NCBI GenBank assembly: GCA_963755825.1
Contig: CAVWLA010000003.1
Coordinates: 1,240,001 to 1,304,000 of the forward strand
Length of the DNA: 64,000 nucleotides
Source of the DNA: DATBQN01 sp963755825
Lineage (GTDB): Bacteria > Acidobacteriota > Thermoanaerobaculia > Multivoradales > UBA5704
Reading direction: 5' to 3'
Positions 8,955 through 17,717 of the stretch are shown here, piece by piece. Under the pieces are notes generated by a model that did no database searches, was not told the DNA's origin, and saw only the letters and a program-made list of their open reading frames with translations. Positions within the stretch are counted from its first letter, which is position 1; each line of letters starts with the position of its first letter. The position numbers and the translations under genes were made by a program.

Positions 8955-10145
8955 ATGACCGACCACGACATCGTCCTCGCGGCGCCTGTGCGCACGCCGA
9001 TCGGCCGCTTCGGCGGCGGCCTCGCGGCGCTCTCGGCGGCGGACCTCGGCACCGCCGCCGCCGCCGCCGCGCTCTCCCGCGGCGGCCTCGACCCGGCGCA
9101 CGTCGATCAGGTGATCTTGGGCCACGCCCGGCAGGCGGGCGGCGGCCCCAACACCGCCCGCCAGGTGGCGCACCGCGCCGGCGTGCCCGACGATCGCCCC
9201 GCCTACACCATCAACCAGGCCTGCGGCTCGGGGCTGCAGGCGGTGCTTTCGGCGGCCCGCACCATCTTGACCGGCGAGGCGCGCGTCGTCCTCGCCGGCG
9301 GCGCCGAGAGCATGTCGAACACGCCGTACCTGCTGCCGCGCGCCCGCTGGGGCTATCGCCTGGGCAACGCCGAGATCGTCGACGGCATGTACAAAGATGG
9401 CTTCGACGATCCGCTCTCCGGGATGGTGATGGGCGAGACCGCTGAAGAGCTCGCCCAGGACGACGGCATCTCGCGCGCCGACGCCGACGCCTATGCGCTC
9501 GAGAGCCAGCAGCGCTGCGAGCGGGCGCGCACCGCGCACCGCTTCGACGCCGAGATCGTGCCGGTGACGGTGCCGGGTCGCAAGGGCGACACGGTGATCG
9601 CGCACGACGAGCATCCGCGCGACGGCGTCACCTTGGCCTCGCTCGCCAAGCTGGCGGCGGTCTTCCGCGACGGCGGCACGGTGACCGCCGGCAACGCCTC
9701 GGGGATCACCGACGGCGCGGCGGCGATCGTCGTCGCCTCGCGCGCCGCGGCACGCGAGCTCGGCCTCGCCGTCGTCGCGCGCCTCGTCGGCTGGCAGGTG
9801 GTGGGCGTCGAGCCGCGCATCATGGGTATCGGACCGGTACCGGCGGTCGAGCGGCTGCTGGCGAAGACCGGCGTGCCGCTCGCCGCGATCGACGAGATCG
9901 AGCTCAACGAGGCGTTCGCGACGCAGGTGCTCGCCTGCGAGCGGCGGCTCGGCCTCGATCCCGCCCGCGTCAACCCCGACGGCGGCTCGATCGCCCTCGG
10001 CCACCCCATCGGCGCCACTGGCGCGCGCATCCTCGTCACCCTCCTCCACGGCCTGGCGGCGCGCGGCGGCACGCGCGGCATCGCGACCCTCTGCGTCTCC
10101 GGCGGCATGGGGCTCGCGGCGCTCGTCGAGCGCGAGGCGGCGTGA
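8955..10145 (+). CDS. Thiolase (acetyl-CoA C-acetyltransferase family)
   Basis: Condenses or cleaves beta-ketoacyl-CoA. Length is 396 aa. Nucleophile Cys90 lies in NQACGSGLQAV, the active-site His in GHPIGATGARI, and the second Cys in CVSGGMGLA. GGAESMSNTPYLLPRARWG is a conserved family block. It is probably a degradative or acetoacetyl-CoA thiolase working with the nearby crotonases. The stop codon overlaps the GTG start of the next gene by 4 bases, indicating translational coupling. Confidence 0.95.
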   Translation: MTDHDIVLAAPVRTPIGRFGGGLAALSAADLGTAAAAAALSRGGLDPAHVDQVILGHARQAGGGPNTARQVAHRAGVPDDRPAYTINQACGSGLQAVLSAARTILTGEARVVLAGGAESMSNTPYLLPRARWGYRLGNAEIVDGMYKDGFDDPLSGMVMGETAEELAQDDGISRADADAYALESQQRCERARTAHRFDAEIVPVTVPGRKGDTVIAHDEHPRDGVTLASLAKLAAVFRDGGTVTAGNASGITDGAAAIVVASRAAARELGLAVVARLVGWQVVGVEPRIMGIGPVPAVERLLAKTGVPLAAIDEIELNEAFATQVLACERRLGLDPARVNPDGGSIALGHPIGATGARILVTLLHGLAARGGTRGIATLCVSGGMGLAALVEREAA

Positions 10146-10876
10146 ACAGCGTGAGCGGCGAGATCCTCGTCTCGACCAGCTCGGAAGAGCGGGCGGCTCC
10201 CTACGTCGCCGCCCTCCTCGCCGCCGGCATCGCCGGCGAGCGCATCGCCGTCATGAGTCCGGACGAGCCCGCCGAGCCGAAGGCGACCGGCGCCGCCGCG
10301 GCCCGCGAGCGGATCGCACTCGCGGCCGGCCTCGTCCTCGCCGGCGGCGTCGACGTCGACCCGGCGCGCTACGGCGAGGCGCCGCTCGCCGGCGGCGGCG
10401 TCGAGATCAGGAGCGAGCGCGACGCGCTCGAGTGGGAGCTCCTCGCCGGCGCCCGCGAGCGGCGGCTCCCCACCTTCTGCGTCTGCCGCGGCCTGCAGGT
10501 GGCGAACGTCTTCCTCGGCGGCTCGCTCTATCAGGACATCCAGTCGCAGCTCCCCGGCGCCCTCGACCACGACGTCTCGCCGCCGCCCGACAGCCTGTCG
10601 CACGCCGTCCTACCGACTGCCGACGCGACGGCCCTCGGCGGCCGTCTCGCGGGCGGGCTCCGCCTCGTCAACAGCCGCCATCACCAGGCGGTGAAGCGGC
10701 TCGGCGCCGGCCTCGTCGCCGCGGCGGTATCGCGCGACGGCCTGGTCGAGGCGGCGGAGCTGCCCGCCGGCAACGGCTGGTGGCTGCGCGGCGTCCAGTG
10801 GCACCCCGAGAATCTGATCGCCCTCGCCGAGCAGCGCATCCTCTGGGACGACTTCGCCGCCGCCGTCCTGCGATGA
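10142..10876 (+). CDS. Gamma-glutamyl-gamma-aminobutyrate hydrolase-like protein (peptidase C26, PuuD-type)
   Basis: Class-I glutamine-amidotransferase fold hydrolase. Family members cleave gamma-glutamyl amides such as gamma-Glu-GABA in putrescine breakdown. Length is 244 aa. The nucleophile Cys lies in FCVCRGLQVANVFLGGSLYQD, the SRHHQAVKRLG block follows, and His and Glu are in GVQWHPEN. The start is a GTG inside the thiolase stop (GTGA), and the gene's own stop overlaps the next ATG (ATGA), so it is embedded in the acyl-CoA operon. Why a gamma-glutamyl hydrolase sits there is not clear; the substrate may be a conjugate made in the same pathway. Confidence 0.82.
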   Translation: MNSVSGEILVSTSSEERAAPYVAALLAAGIAGERIAVMSPDEPAEPKATGAAAARERIALAAGLVLAGGVDVDPARYGEAPLAGGGVEIRSERDALEWELLAGARERRLPTFCVCRGLQVANVFLGGSLYQDIQSQLPGALDHDVSPPPDSLSHAVLPTADATALGGRLAGGLRLVNSRHHQAVKRLGAGLVAAAVSRDGLVEAAELPAGNGWWLRGVQWHPENLIALAEQRILWDDFAAAVLR

Positions 10877-11637
10877 CCGTCCGCATCGAGCGCAGCGCCG
10901 GGGCGCGCGTCGCGACGATCGTCCTCGACCGGCCGCCGCTCAACATCCTCGATCTCGAAACCATCGAGCGCCTCGACGCCGCGCTGGCTTCGCTCGCCGA
11001 CCCCGATCTCCAGCTCGTCCTCGTCCGCGGCGCCGGCGCTCGCGCCTTCTCGGCCGGCGTCGCCGTGCAGGACCACACCGCCGACCGCATCGCGGCGATG
11101 CTCGCCGGCCTGCACGGCGCCGTCCGCCGGCTCGACGCCCTCCCCGCCGTCACCATCGCCGCGATCCACGGCCACTGCCTGGGCGGCGGCATGGAGCTCG
11201 CCCTCGCCTGCGACCTGGTGCTGGCGGCCGACGACGCGCGCTTCGGCCAGCCGGAGATCGAGCTCGGCTGCTTCCCGCCGGTCGCCGCGGCGCTCTACCC
11301 GCGGCGGCTCGGCGCCGCGCGCACCCTCGAGCTCCTGCTCACCGGCCGCACGCTCTCCGCCGCCGAGGCCGAGGCGCTGGGCCTCGTCGCCTGGCGCTGC
11401 GCCGCCGGCGACCTCGACGCCGGCATCGCCCGCGTCACCGCCGAGCTGACCGCCAAGAGCGCCGTCGTCATGCAGCTGACCAAGCGCGCCGTGCGCGCCG
11501 GCCGCGACCTCGGCTTCCCCGCCTCGCTCGCCGAGACCGAGCGCATCTATCTCGACGAGCTGGCGGGCACCGCGGACATGGAGGAGGGGCTCGCCGCCTT
11601 TCTCGCCAAGCGGCCGCCGGTCTGGCGGCACCGATAG
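10873..11637 (+). CDS. Crotonase-family protein resembling cyclohexadienecarbonyl-CoA hydratases
   Basis: Length is 254 aa from the ATG overlapping the previous stop. Crotonase core: AFSAGVAVQDHT, HCLGGGMELALACDLV (first Glu) and FGQPEIELGCFPPVAAALY (second Glu). The combination of a DHT segment after the oxyanion loop and GCFPPVAA in place of GxxPGxGG recalls cyclohexa-1,5-dienecarbonyl-CoA hydratase (Dch) of the benzoyl-CoA pathway. That is from memory of the family and is a suggestion only. No benzoyl-CoA reductase gene is in the window. It is translationally coupled to the PuuD-like gene. Confidence 0.82.
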   Translation: MTVRIERSAGARVATIVLDRPPLNILDLETIERLDAALASLADPDLQLVLVRGAGARAFSAGVAVQDHTADRIAAMLAGLHGAVRRLDALPAVTIAAIHGHCLGGGMELALACDLVLAADDARFGQPEIELGCFPPVAAALYPRRLGAARTLELLLTGRTLSAAEAEALGLVAWRCAAGDLDAGIARVTAELTAKSAVVMQLTKRAVRAGRDLGFPASLAETERIYLDELAGTADMEEGLAAFLAKRPPVWRHR

Positions 11638-11722
11638 CACGCGGCGAGCGCCGCGCGACGGAGCTCGCTTTCAACAAATCACCATTGCGCCGAGGCGCTC
11701 TGATCCCTGCCGAGGAGAGACC

Positions 11723-12514
11723 ATGACCGAGAGCACGCCGCAGAAGACCATCCTCATGGAACGCGAGGGCCGCGTCGCCATCCTCACCGTCAACCGCCCC
11801 GACAAGCTGAACGCCCTGAACGACCAGGTCCGCGAGGACATGCTCGCCGCCCTGGCCGAGATCGAGCACGACGACGCGATCGGCGTCGTCGTGCTGACCG
11901 GCGCCGGAGAGAAGTCGTTCATCGCCGGCGCCGACATCTCCGAGTTCGCCGGGCGCACGCCATTCGACCAGCGCGAGGCGATGCGCAGCCCGCGCATCTT
12001 CGACGTCATGGGCTCCTTCCCCAAGCCGGTCATCGCGATGATCAACGGCTTCTGCCTCGGCGGCGGCTGCGAGCTCGCCTCCTCCTGCGACCTCCGCATC
12101 GCCTCCGACAAGGCGCGCTTCGGCCAGCCGGAGATCAACCTCGGGCTCATCCCCGGCGGCGGCGGCACCCAGCGGCTGCCGCGGCTGATCGGCCTCGGCC
12201 AGACCATGCGGCTGGTGCTCACCGGCGACATGATCGGCGCCGCCGAGGCGAAGGACATCGGCCTCGTCGAGATGGTGTTCCCGCACGACGAGCTGCGCGC
12301 CAAGACCCTTGAGCTGGCGCAGAAGATGGCGGGCCGCAGCCCGCTCACTCTCCGCGTCGCCAAGGAGGCGGTGCGCACCGCCTGGAAGCTGCCGATCGAG
12401 GAGGGGATCGCCTACGAGCGCGACCTCTTCTGCCTCTGCTTCTCGACGGCGGACAAGGAGGAGGGGGTCGCCGCGTTCCTCGAGAAGCGGCCGGCGGTGT
12501 GGAAGGGCCGCTAG
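11723..12514 (+). CDS. Enoyl-CoA hydratase (short-chain / 3-hydroxybutyryl-CoA dehydratase type)
   Basis: Length is 263 aa. A full canonical crotonase pattern is present: NRPDKLNALNDQV near the N-terminus, FIAGADISEFAG, LGGGCELASSCDLRIAS (first catalytic Glu) and FGQPEINLGLIPGGGGTQRL (second Glu). GAGGAGAGACC forms a good ribosome binding site before the ATG. It most resembles crotonases that hydrate crotonyl-CoA in beta-oxidation or butanoate metabolism, consistent with the thiolase upstream. The downstream amidohydrolase begins inside its stop codon region. Confidence 0.92.
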   Translation: MTESTPQKTILMEREGRVAILTVNRPDKLNALNDQVREDMLAALAEIEHDDAIGVVVLTGAGEKSFIAGADISEFAGRTPFDQREAMRSPRIFDVMGSFPKPVIAMINGFCLGGGCELASSCDLRIASDKARFGQPEINLGLIPGGGGTQRLPRLIGLGQTMRLVLTGDMIGAAEAKDIGLVEMVFPHDELRAKTLELAQKMAGRSPLTLRVAKEAVRTAWKLPIEEGIAYERDLFCLCFSTADKEEGVAAFLEKRPAVWKGR

Positions 12515-13416
12515 TGGCGGCCGAGAGCGCGGCGGCGGCCGGGCAGCGGTCGACGCGGCCGCTCCCCTACGGGGTGATCGACATCCACGTCCACATCCAG
12601 CCCTGGGAGCAGCTCCTCCCGGCGGTGCGCGGCCGCATGGCGGGCCGGCCCGACGCCGCCGGGCTCGCCGCGCTGATGCACCGGCCGGCCGACGTCCTCG
12701 CCATGATGGACGCCGCCGGCATCGAGCGCATCGGGATGATCAACTACGTGTCGCCCGACCTCATGGGCTTCCAGCCGTCGGTCAACGACTTCGCGGCGGC
12801 GATCGCGCGCACTGCGCCGGAGCGCCTGGTGCCCTTCGGCTCGGTGCACCCGCGCTTCACCCCCGATGCCGACGGCGAGGTCCGCCGCCTGAAGGATCTC
12901 GGCATCCGCGCGCTCAAGGTCCATCCGCCGCACCAGCTCTTCGCGGCCAACGCCTACCTGACCGACCTGCCGGCGCTCGCCGCGGTCTACGCGAGCGCCG
13001 AGGAGCTGGCGCTGCCGGTGATGATCCACACCGGCACCTCGGTCTTCCCGGGGGCGCGCAACCGCTTCGCCGACCCCATGGCGGCGGACGACGTGGCGGT
13101 CGACTTCCCCGACCTCACCCTGATCCTCGCCCACGCCGGCCGGCCGCTCTACATGGAGACCTGCATGTTCCTGGCGCGCCGGCATCCCAGGGTCTACCTC
13201 GACATCTCGGGCATCCCGCCGAAGCGGCTTCTCGCCTACCTGCCGCGGCTGCCGGAGATCGCCGACAAGGTGCTGTGGGGGACCGACTGGCCGGACCACG
13301 GCGTCCCCGGATTCGCCGAGAACGTCGACGCCTTCCTCGCCCTCGGCCTGCCGGCCGCGACCGAGCGTAAGATCCTCCGTGGCAACGCCTGCCGGATCTT
13401 CGGCTGGGACGACTAG
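12514..13416 (+). CDS. Amidohydrolase-2 family metal-dependent hydrolase/decarboxylase
   Basis: TIM-barrel enzyme of the family that includes ACMSD and other aromatic-acid decarboxylases. I use the GTG at 12514 that overlaps the previous TAG (300 aa); an in-frame GTG at 12499 is possible. Metal-binding signs: IDIHVHIQ near residue 20 (His-x-His), MIHTGTSVFPG (strand-5 His), LAHAGRPLYME (strand-6 His) and LWGTDWPDHG (strand-8 Asp). Reaction unknown. Translational coupling to a crotonase and proximity to a kynureninase-like gene make a role in breakdown of an aromatic or amino compound plausible. Confidence 0.85.
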   Translation: MAAESAAAAGQRSTRPLPYGVIDIHVHIQPWEQLLPAVRGRMAGRPDAAGLAALMHRPADVLAMMDAAGIERIGMINYVSPDLMGFQPSVNDFAAAIARTAPERLVPFGSVHPRFTPDADGEVRRLKDLGIRALKVHPPHQLFAANAYLTDLPALAAVYASAEELALPVMIHTGTSVFPGARNRFADPMAADDVAVDFPDLTLILAHAGRPLYMETCMFLARRHPRVYLDISGIPPKRLLAYLPRLPEIADKVLWGTDWPDHGVPGFAENVDAFLALGLPAATERKILRGNACRIFGWDD

Positions 13417-13448
13417 CGCCGCTCCGCGCTCTCGAGAGGACCTGCGAG

Positions 13449-14621
13449 ATGACCCCCGCACCGCATCAGGATCTGCTCGCGCTGCGCGCCGAGTTCCCCA
13501 TCCTCGAGCGCACCACCTACCTGATCAGCAACTCGCTGGGGCCGATGCCCCGCGGCGTCGAGGGCGAGCTGGCGAGCTTCGCCGCCGCCTGGGGAGAGCG
13601 CGGCGTGCGCGCCTGGGGCGAGGGGTGGTGGGAGATGGCGGCGACGACCGGGGACCTCCTGGCGCCGCTTCTCGGCGTCGCCCCGGGCGGCATCTCCATG
13701 CACCAGAACGTCGCGGTCGCCGCGGCGGTTTTCCTCTCCGCCTTGGACTACCCCGCCGAGCGCAACCGCATCGTCTACACCGAGCTCAACTTCCCCAACC
13801 TCATGTACCTCGCCGACGGCGAGCGGCGCCGCGGCGCCGAGATCGTCGTCGTGCCGTCCGACGACGGCATCGGCGTCCCCACCGAGCGGCTGCTGGCGGC
13901 GATCGATTCGCGGACGCGCGTCGTGCCGATCTCCCACACCCTCTTCCGCAGCGCCTACGTGCAGGACGCGCAGGCGATCGCGCGGCGCTGCCGCGAGGTG
14001 GGGGCGATCCTCCTCCTCGACGTCTACCAGTCGACCGGCGCGGTGCCGCTCCGCCTCGAGGAGTGGGGGGTGGATGCCGCGGTCGGTGGCTCGGTCAAGT
14101 GGCTCTGCGGCGGGCCGGGCGCCGCCTACCTCTGGGTGCGGCCGGACCTCGCCGAGACCCTCCATCCGGCGCTCACCGGCTGGCAGGCGGACGCCGAGCC
14201 GTTCTCCTTCCATACCGGGCCGCTCCACCCGGCGGCCAATCCCTGGCGGTTCCTGACCGGCACGCCGAACGTCCCGGCGCTCTACTCCTGCCGCGCCGGC
14301 TACCGCATCGTCGCCGCGGTCGGCGCCGAGCGCATCCGCGAGCGCTCGCTGGCCTTGACCGGCCACCTCATGGCGGCGGCGGAGGCCGCCGGCTTCGAGG
14401 TCCGCACGCCGCGCGACCCGGCGCACCGCGGCGGCACCGTCTCGGTGTTCCACCCCGACGCCGAGCGGCTGTCGCACGCGCTCATCGAGCGGGACATCCT
14501 CTGCGACTTCCGGCCGCGCGCCGGCATCCGCCTGTCGCCTCACTTCTACAACACCGAAGAGGAGTGCGACCGCGCCATCGCCGCGCTCGCCGAGCTGGCC
14601 GCCGTGCCGGCGACCGCCTGA
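13449..14621 (+). CDS. PLP-dependent class-V aminotransferase-fold enzyme, kynureninase-like
   Basis: Length is 390 aa. The PLP lysine lies in AVGGSVKWLCGGPGAAYLW. The GGPGA following the lysine and the upstream LLLDVYQSTGAVPL block are typical of kynureninase rather than cysteine desulfurase. The C-terminal PDAERLSHALIERDILCDF and RLSPHFYNTEEE segments also fit kynureninase. Kynureninase would cleave kynurenine to anthranilate and alanine. Selenocysteine-lyase-like relatives cannot be excluded, so no symbol is given. It closes the catabolic cluster 32 bases after the amidohydrolase, with a possible terminator directly downstream. Confidence 0.8.
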   Translation: MTPAPHQDLLALRAEFPILERTTYLISNSLGPMPRGVEGELASFAAAWGERGVRAWGEGWWEMAATTGDLLAPLLGVAPGGISMHQNVAVAAAVFLSALDYPAERNRIVYTELNFPNLMYLADGERRRGAEIVVVPSDDGIGVPTERLLAAIDSRTRVVPISHTLFRSAYVQDAQAIARRCREVGAILLLDVYQSTGAVPLRLEEWGVDAAVGGSVKWLCGGPGAAYLWVRPDLAETLHPALTGWQADAEPFSFHTGPLHPAANPWRFLTGTPNVPALYSCRAGYRIVAAVGAERIRERSLALTGHLMAAAEAAGFEVRTPRDPAHRGGTVSVFHPDAERLSHALIERDILCDFRPRAGIRLSPHFYNTEEECDRAIAALAELAAVPATA

Positions 14622-14629
14622 GTCTTCTC

Positions 14630-14664
14630 AGAGCCGGAGAAAGGGCCGGTGGAGGCTCTTTCTG
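14630..14664 (+). terminator. Possible terminator after the catabolic cluster
   Basis: AGAGCC (14630-14635) pairs with GGCTCT (14654-14659), followed by TTTCT. The loop is 18 bases and the T-run is short, so this is a weak call supported mainly by its position 9 bases after the stop codon. Confidence 0.35.
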
Positions 14665-14985
14665 GCGTCCGCGCCGCGAAGATTTCTCTCCTTCGTCGGA
14701 TAGAAAACTGCTCCCCCGCCATCCCTTTTTGGAGAAGTCGTCCTTTTTCGCATCTTTGGCGCATCCTTTTCGCTCTCGCCAACGTACCTACGGTGAAGCT
14801 GTGACCGTGAATACTCTGGTAAGCGCGCGGGCGTTGACTTATACTGGCTGCCACTTAAAGAGTGGAGCGTACGGTCCCTCGCCTGGAGCCTTTTTCCCGG
14901 CGCTCGATCGTCCCGTCCCGGGGCCGTTCGCCGCCTGCGATCGACTGCGAGGGCGGATCGGGGGCGGCCCGATCCGCGATGATTT
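14665..14985. other. Intergenic region of relatively low GC with a candidate promoter for the HD-GYP gene
   Basis: This 321-base stretch is less GC-rich than its surroundings and has no convincing coding frame. TTGACT (14834-14839) with TAAAGA (14856-14861) at 16-base spacing could be a promoter. TATACT at 14840-14845 is an alternative -10 box. Both would give a leader of about 120 bases for the gene starting at 14986. Confidence 0.4.
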
Positions 14986-16728
14986 GTGGAGCACGCGATC
15001 CTGAGCCTGCGCAAGAAGATCTTCCTCTTCGCCGCGATCGTCGTCGTCGCGGTGGTCCCCACCGCGCTGTACCTGGTGCAGCGGGAGGTCCAGGCGACCG
15101 CGCTGCGCGACGCCGAGCACCGACTGGTGGCGACCAGCCGGGCGCTCCACGCGATGACGGCGGAGGGAGCGGCGCGCGGCCGCCGCGAGGCCGACCGGCT
15201 GGCCGCGGCGCCCGGCCTCGCCCAGGCCCTGGTGCGCCGTGACGCCCAGGCGCTGCGGCAGATCGTCCGCGACCAGAACCCGCACGGCGTCGAGATCTTC
15301 ATGGCGACCGGGCTCGACGGCGCGGTGCTCGCCGCCGACGGCCTGCGCCATCCTCCCGCCAAGGTCCCCACCTCGATCGAGCCTTTCCGCTCGCTGGCGC
15401 CCCGCGCCGCGGTGCGCGGCCTCTGGATCCTCGACGGCAAGCTCTACGAGATCCTCGCCGCGCCGCTCGCCGCGACGCGCCGCGGCCCGCGCATCGGCTA
15501 CCTGGTGACCGGCAACCCCATCGGCGACTTTCCGGTGCGCTTCCTCGAGGACCTGGCGCAGACCGACCTCGTGCTGCTGACCGACGCCAAGGTGCTCACC
15601 AGTCCCTTCCCGCCGGCGACCTCGGCCCACCTCGTCGACCGCCTCGCCAGTCTGCCGGAGGGCAAGCTCGGCCGCGTCGTGCTGGCGCAACGCTCTTACC
15701 TGGCGTGGAAGCAGGGCACCCCGGTCGACCTCGGCGGCGCCCGCTACACCCAGGTCATCCTGCGCTCGCTCGCCGGCGCCGACCAGCTCTCCTTCGAGAT
15801 CGGCCGCAGCCTGGTCGCCGTCGGCCTCGGCGCCGGCCTCCTCGTCGTCCTCTTCGCCTGGATGGGGGCGCAAAGGGTCACCCAGCCGCTGCAGAAACTG
15901 TCGCAGGCGATGTCCGAGATGGCGCGGACGGGCGAGCTGAAGAGCGACTTCCCCACCGTCGGCGGCGACCGCGAGATCGGCCTCATCGAGGACACCTTCC
16001 GGCGGCTGCTCGTCTCGCTCGAGGAGTCGCAGCACGCCCGCGAGCGCTCCTACGTCGAGGCGGTCGGCGCGGTGGTGACGGCGGCGGACGCCCGCGACCA
16101 CGAGACCACCGGCCACTCCTTCCGCGTCGCCTACTACGCGGTGGCGCTCGCCCGCTCCCGCGGCCTCCGCGGCGACCGGCTGAAGGCGATCGAGTGGGGA
16201 TCGCTCCTCCACGACGTGGGGAAGATGGTGGTGCCGGACGACATCCTGCGCAAGGTCGGGCCGCTCACCGAGGACGAGTGGCACATCATGCGGCAGCACC
16301 CGAACTGGGGCTTCGACATGCTGGCCGAGGTCGGCTTCCTGCAGCAGCCGGCGCTCGAGATCGTCTACAGCCATCACGAGCGCTGGGATGGCGCCGGCTA
16401 CCCGCGCGGCCTGGCGGGGAAGGACATCCCGCTCGCCGCCCGCATCTTCGCGGTGGTCGACACCTACGACGCGATCACCTCCGACCGGCCGTACCGCCGC
16501 GCCCACAGCCACCAGGCGGCGCTCGCCGAGCTGGTGCGCGTCGCCGGCAAGCAGCTCGATCCGGAGATCGTCAGCACCTTCGTCCAGCTCCCCGAGGTCG
16601 AGCTGCGCCGCCTGCGCGAGCTCTGCAAGCGGGTCCACCCCGGCCTCTCGCTCCCCTCCGACCTGCTCGACTCTTTCGACGAGCCGATCTCGGAGACGCG
16701 CAAGGCCGAGGACGGCCGCAGCCGCTAG
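14986..16728 (+). CDS. Membrane sensor with HAMP and HD-GYP domains (predicted cyclic-di-GMP phosphodiesterase)
   Basis: Length is 580 aa. A signal-anchor helix lies at about 9-30, then an extracytoplasmic sensor region (about 32-265), a second membrane helix (about 270-292), a HAMP-like linker (TQPLQKLSQAMSEMA), and an HD-GYP domain from about 350. The domain shows ARDHETTGHSFRVA, LLHDVGKMVVPD and the diagnostic HHERWDGAGYPRGL. HD-GYP proteins hydrolyse cyclic-di-GMP; the complete metal and GYP motifs suggest activity. The start is a GTG at 14986. It faces the AAA+ activator-like gene, with 21 bases between their stops. Confidence 0.92.
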   Translation: MEHAILSLRKKIFLFAAIVVVAVVPTALYLVQREVQATALRDAEHRLVATSRALHAMTAEGAARGRREADRLAAAPGLAQALVRRDAQALRQIVRDQNPHGVEIFMATGLDGAVLAADGLRHPPAKVPTSIEPFRSLAPRAAVRGLWILDGKLYEILAAPLAATRRGPRIGYLVTGNPIGDFPVRFLEDLAQTDLVLLTDAKVLTSPFPPATSAHLVDRLASLPEGKLGRVVLAQRSYLAWKQGTPVDLGGARYTQVILRSLAGADQLSFEIGRSLVAVGLGAGLLVVLFAWMGAQRVTQPLQKLSQAMSEMARTGELKSDFPTVGGDREIGLIEDTFRRLLVSLEESQHARERSYVEAVGAVVTAADARDHETTGHSFRVAYYAVALARSRGLRGDRLKAIEWGSLLHDVGKMVVPDDILRKVGPLTEDEWHIMRQHPNWGFDMLAEVGFLQQPALEIVYSHHERWDGAGYPRGLAGKDIPLAARIFAVVDTYDAITSDRPYRRAHSHQAALAELVRVAGKQLDPEIVSTFVQLPEVELRRLRELCKRVHPGLSLPSDLLDSFDEPISETRKAEDGRSR

Positions 16729-16749
16729 CGACCGAGTTCCTCGTACTCG

Positions 16750-17700
16750 CTACGGGATCCCGTAGCGCTTCCGCTTCTCCCACAGCGCCTTGCGGCTGAT
16801 CCCCAGCAGCTCCGCCGCCCGTCCCTGGTGCCCCCGCGTATAAGCGAGGGCGCGGCGGATCTCCTCCTTCTCGAGCGCCAGGAGCGGCCGCGGCCGGCTC
16901 TCGACGGCGGCGTCCGGCGGCGGCGGATCGAGCGGGCCGGGAGAGCCCGCCGAGCCCGCCAAGCCAATACCGCCCAGCACCAGCGACCGCTCGAGCACGT
17001 TGCGCAGCTGGCGGAGGTTGCCGGGCCACGGATGGTCGAGCATCCAGGCGAGGGCACGCGGCGCGACCGCGGGCGCCGCGGCGCCGCGGCCGAAGCGCTC
17101 GGCGAGATCGGCGGCGAGCTCGGCGACGAGGAGCGGCAGGTCATCGCGGCGCTCGCGGAGGGGGGGCAGGCGGAAGGCGAGCACCTCCAGGCGGTAGAAG
17201 AGATCCGCCCGGAAGGCGCCGCGGCCGACGCGCTCCGGCAGGTCGCCGGCGCCGAGGGCGATGAAACGGACGGCGGCGGCGGTCTCCGCGCCGCCCAGCG
17301 GCGCGTAGCGGCGCTCGGCGATCAGCCGCAGGAGCTTCGGCTGCGCCGCGAGCGGCAGCTCCTCGACGTGGTCGAGCACCAGGGTCCCCCCCTCGGCGCG
17401 CGCCACCCGCCCCTCCATCGGCTGCTCGGCGCCGGTGAAGGCGCCCGGCCGATAGCCGAAGAGCTCGCTCTCGAAGAGCGCCGAGGGGATGACGGCCGGA
17501 TCGACCTCGACGAGCGGTCCGCGGGCCTGGCCGCTGGCGGCGTGGAGGGCCCGCGCCAGGGTCGAGCGGCCGCAGCCGGGCTCGCCGAGGATGAGGATCG
17601 GGGCGTCGCTCGCGGCGGCGCGCTCGGCGCCGCGGAGGGGGCCGCGGAGAGCGGCGAAATCGTGGGCGAGGTGGGCGAGCGAGAGCGGGGACGCCGGCAC
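16750..17700 (-). CDS. Sigma-54 activator-like AAA+ protein with Fis-type HTH and altered Walker motifs
   Basis: From a GTG just after rsfS (316 aa) the protein is an AAA+ domain of the bacterial enhancer-binding type plus a C-terminal Fis-like helix-turn-helix (RRALAYTRGHQGRAAELLGI). The sigma-54 contact loop GAFTGA is intact at 86-91 and PGNLRQLRN is present. Walker A, however, reads GEPGCGRST with Arg45 replacing the ATP-binding Lys. Walker B reads LVLDHVEEL with His111 replacing the catalytic Glu. There is no receiver or other sensory domain. Either this is a DNA-binding regulator with impaired ATPase activity, or a divergent activator. The longer upstream frame is a shadow of rsfS and nadD. 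Confidence 0.82.
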   Translation of the reverse strand: MPASPLSLAHLAHDFAALRGPLRGAERAAASDAPILILGEPGCGRSTLARALHAASGQARGPLVEVDPAVIPSALFESELFGYRPGAFTGAEQPMEGRVARAEGGTLVLDHVEELPLAAQPKLLRLIAERRYAPLGGAETAAAVRFIALGAGDLPERVGRGAFRADLFYRLEVLAFRLPPLRERRDDLPLLVAELAADLAERFGRGAAAPAVAPRALAWMLDHPWPGNLRQLRNVLERSLVLGGIGLAGSAGSPGPLDPPPPDAAVESRPRPLLALEKEEIRRALAYTRGHQGRAAELLGISRKALWEKRKRYGIP

Positions 17701-17717
17701 GCGCTGGGACGGCGAGG

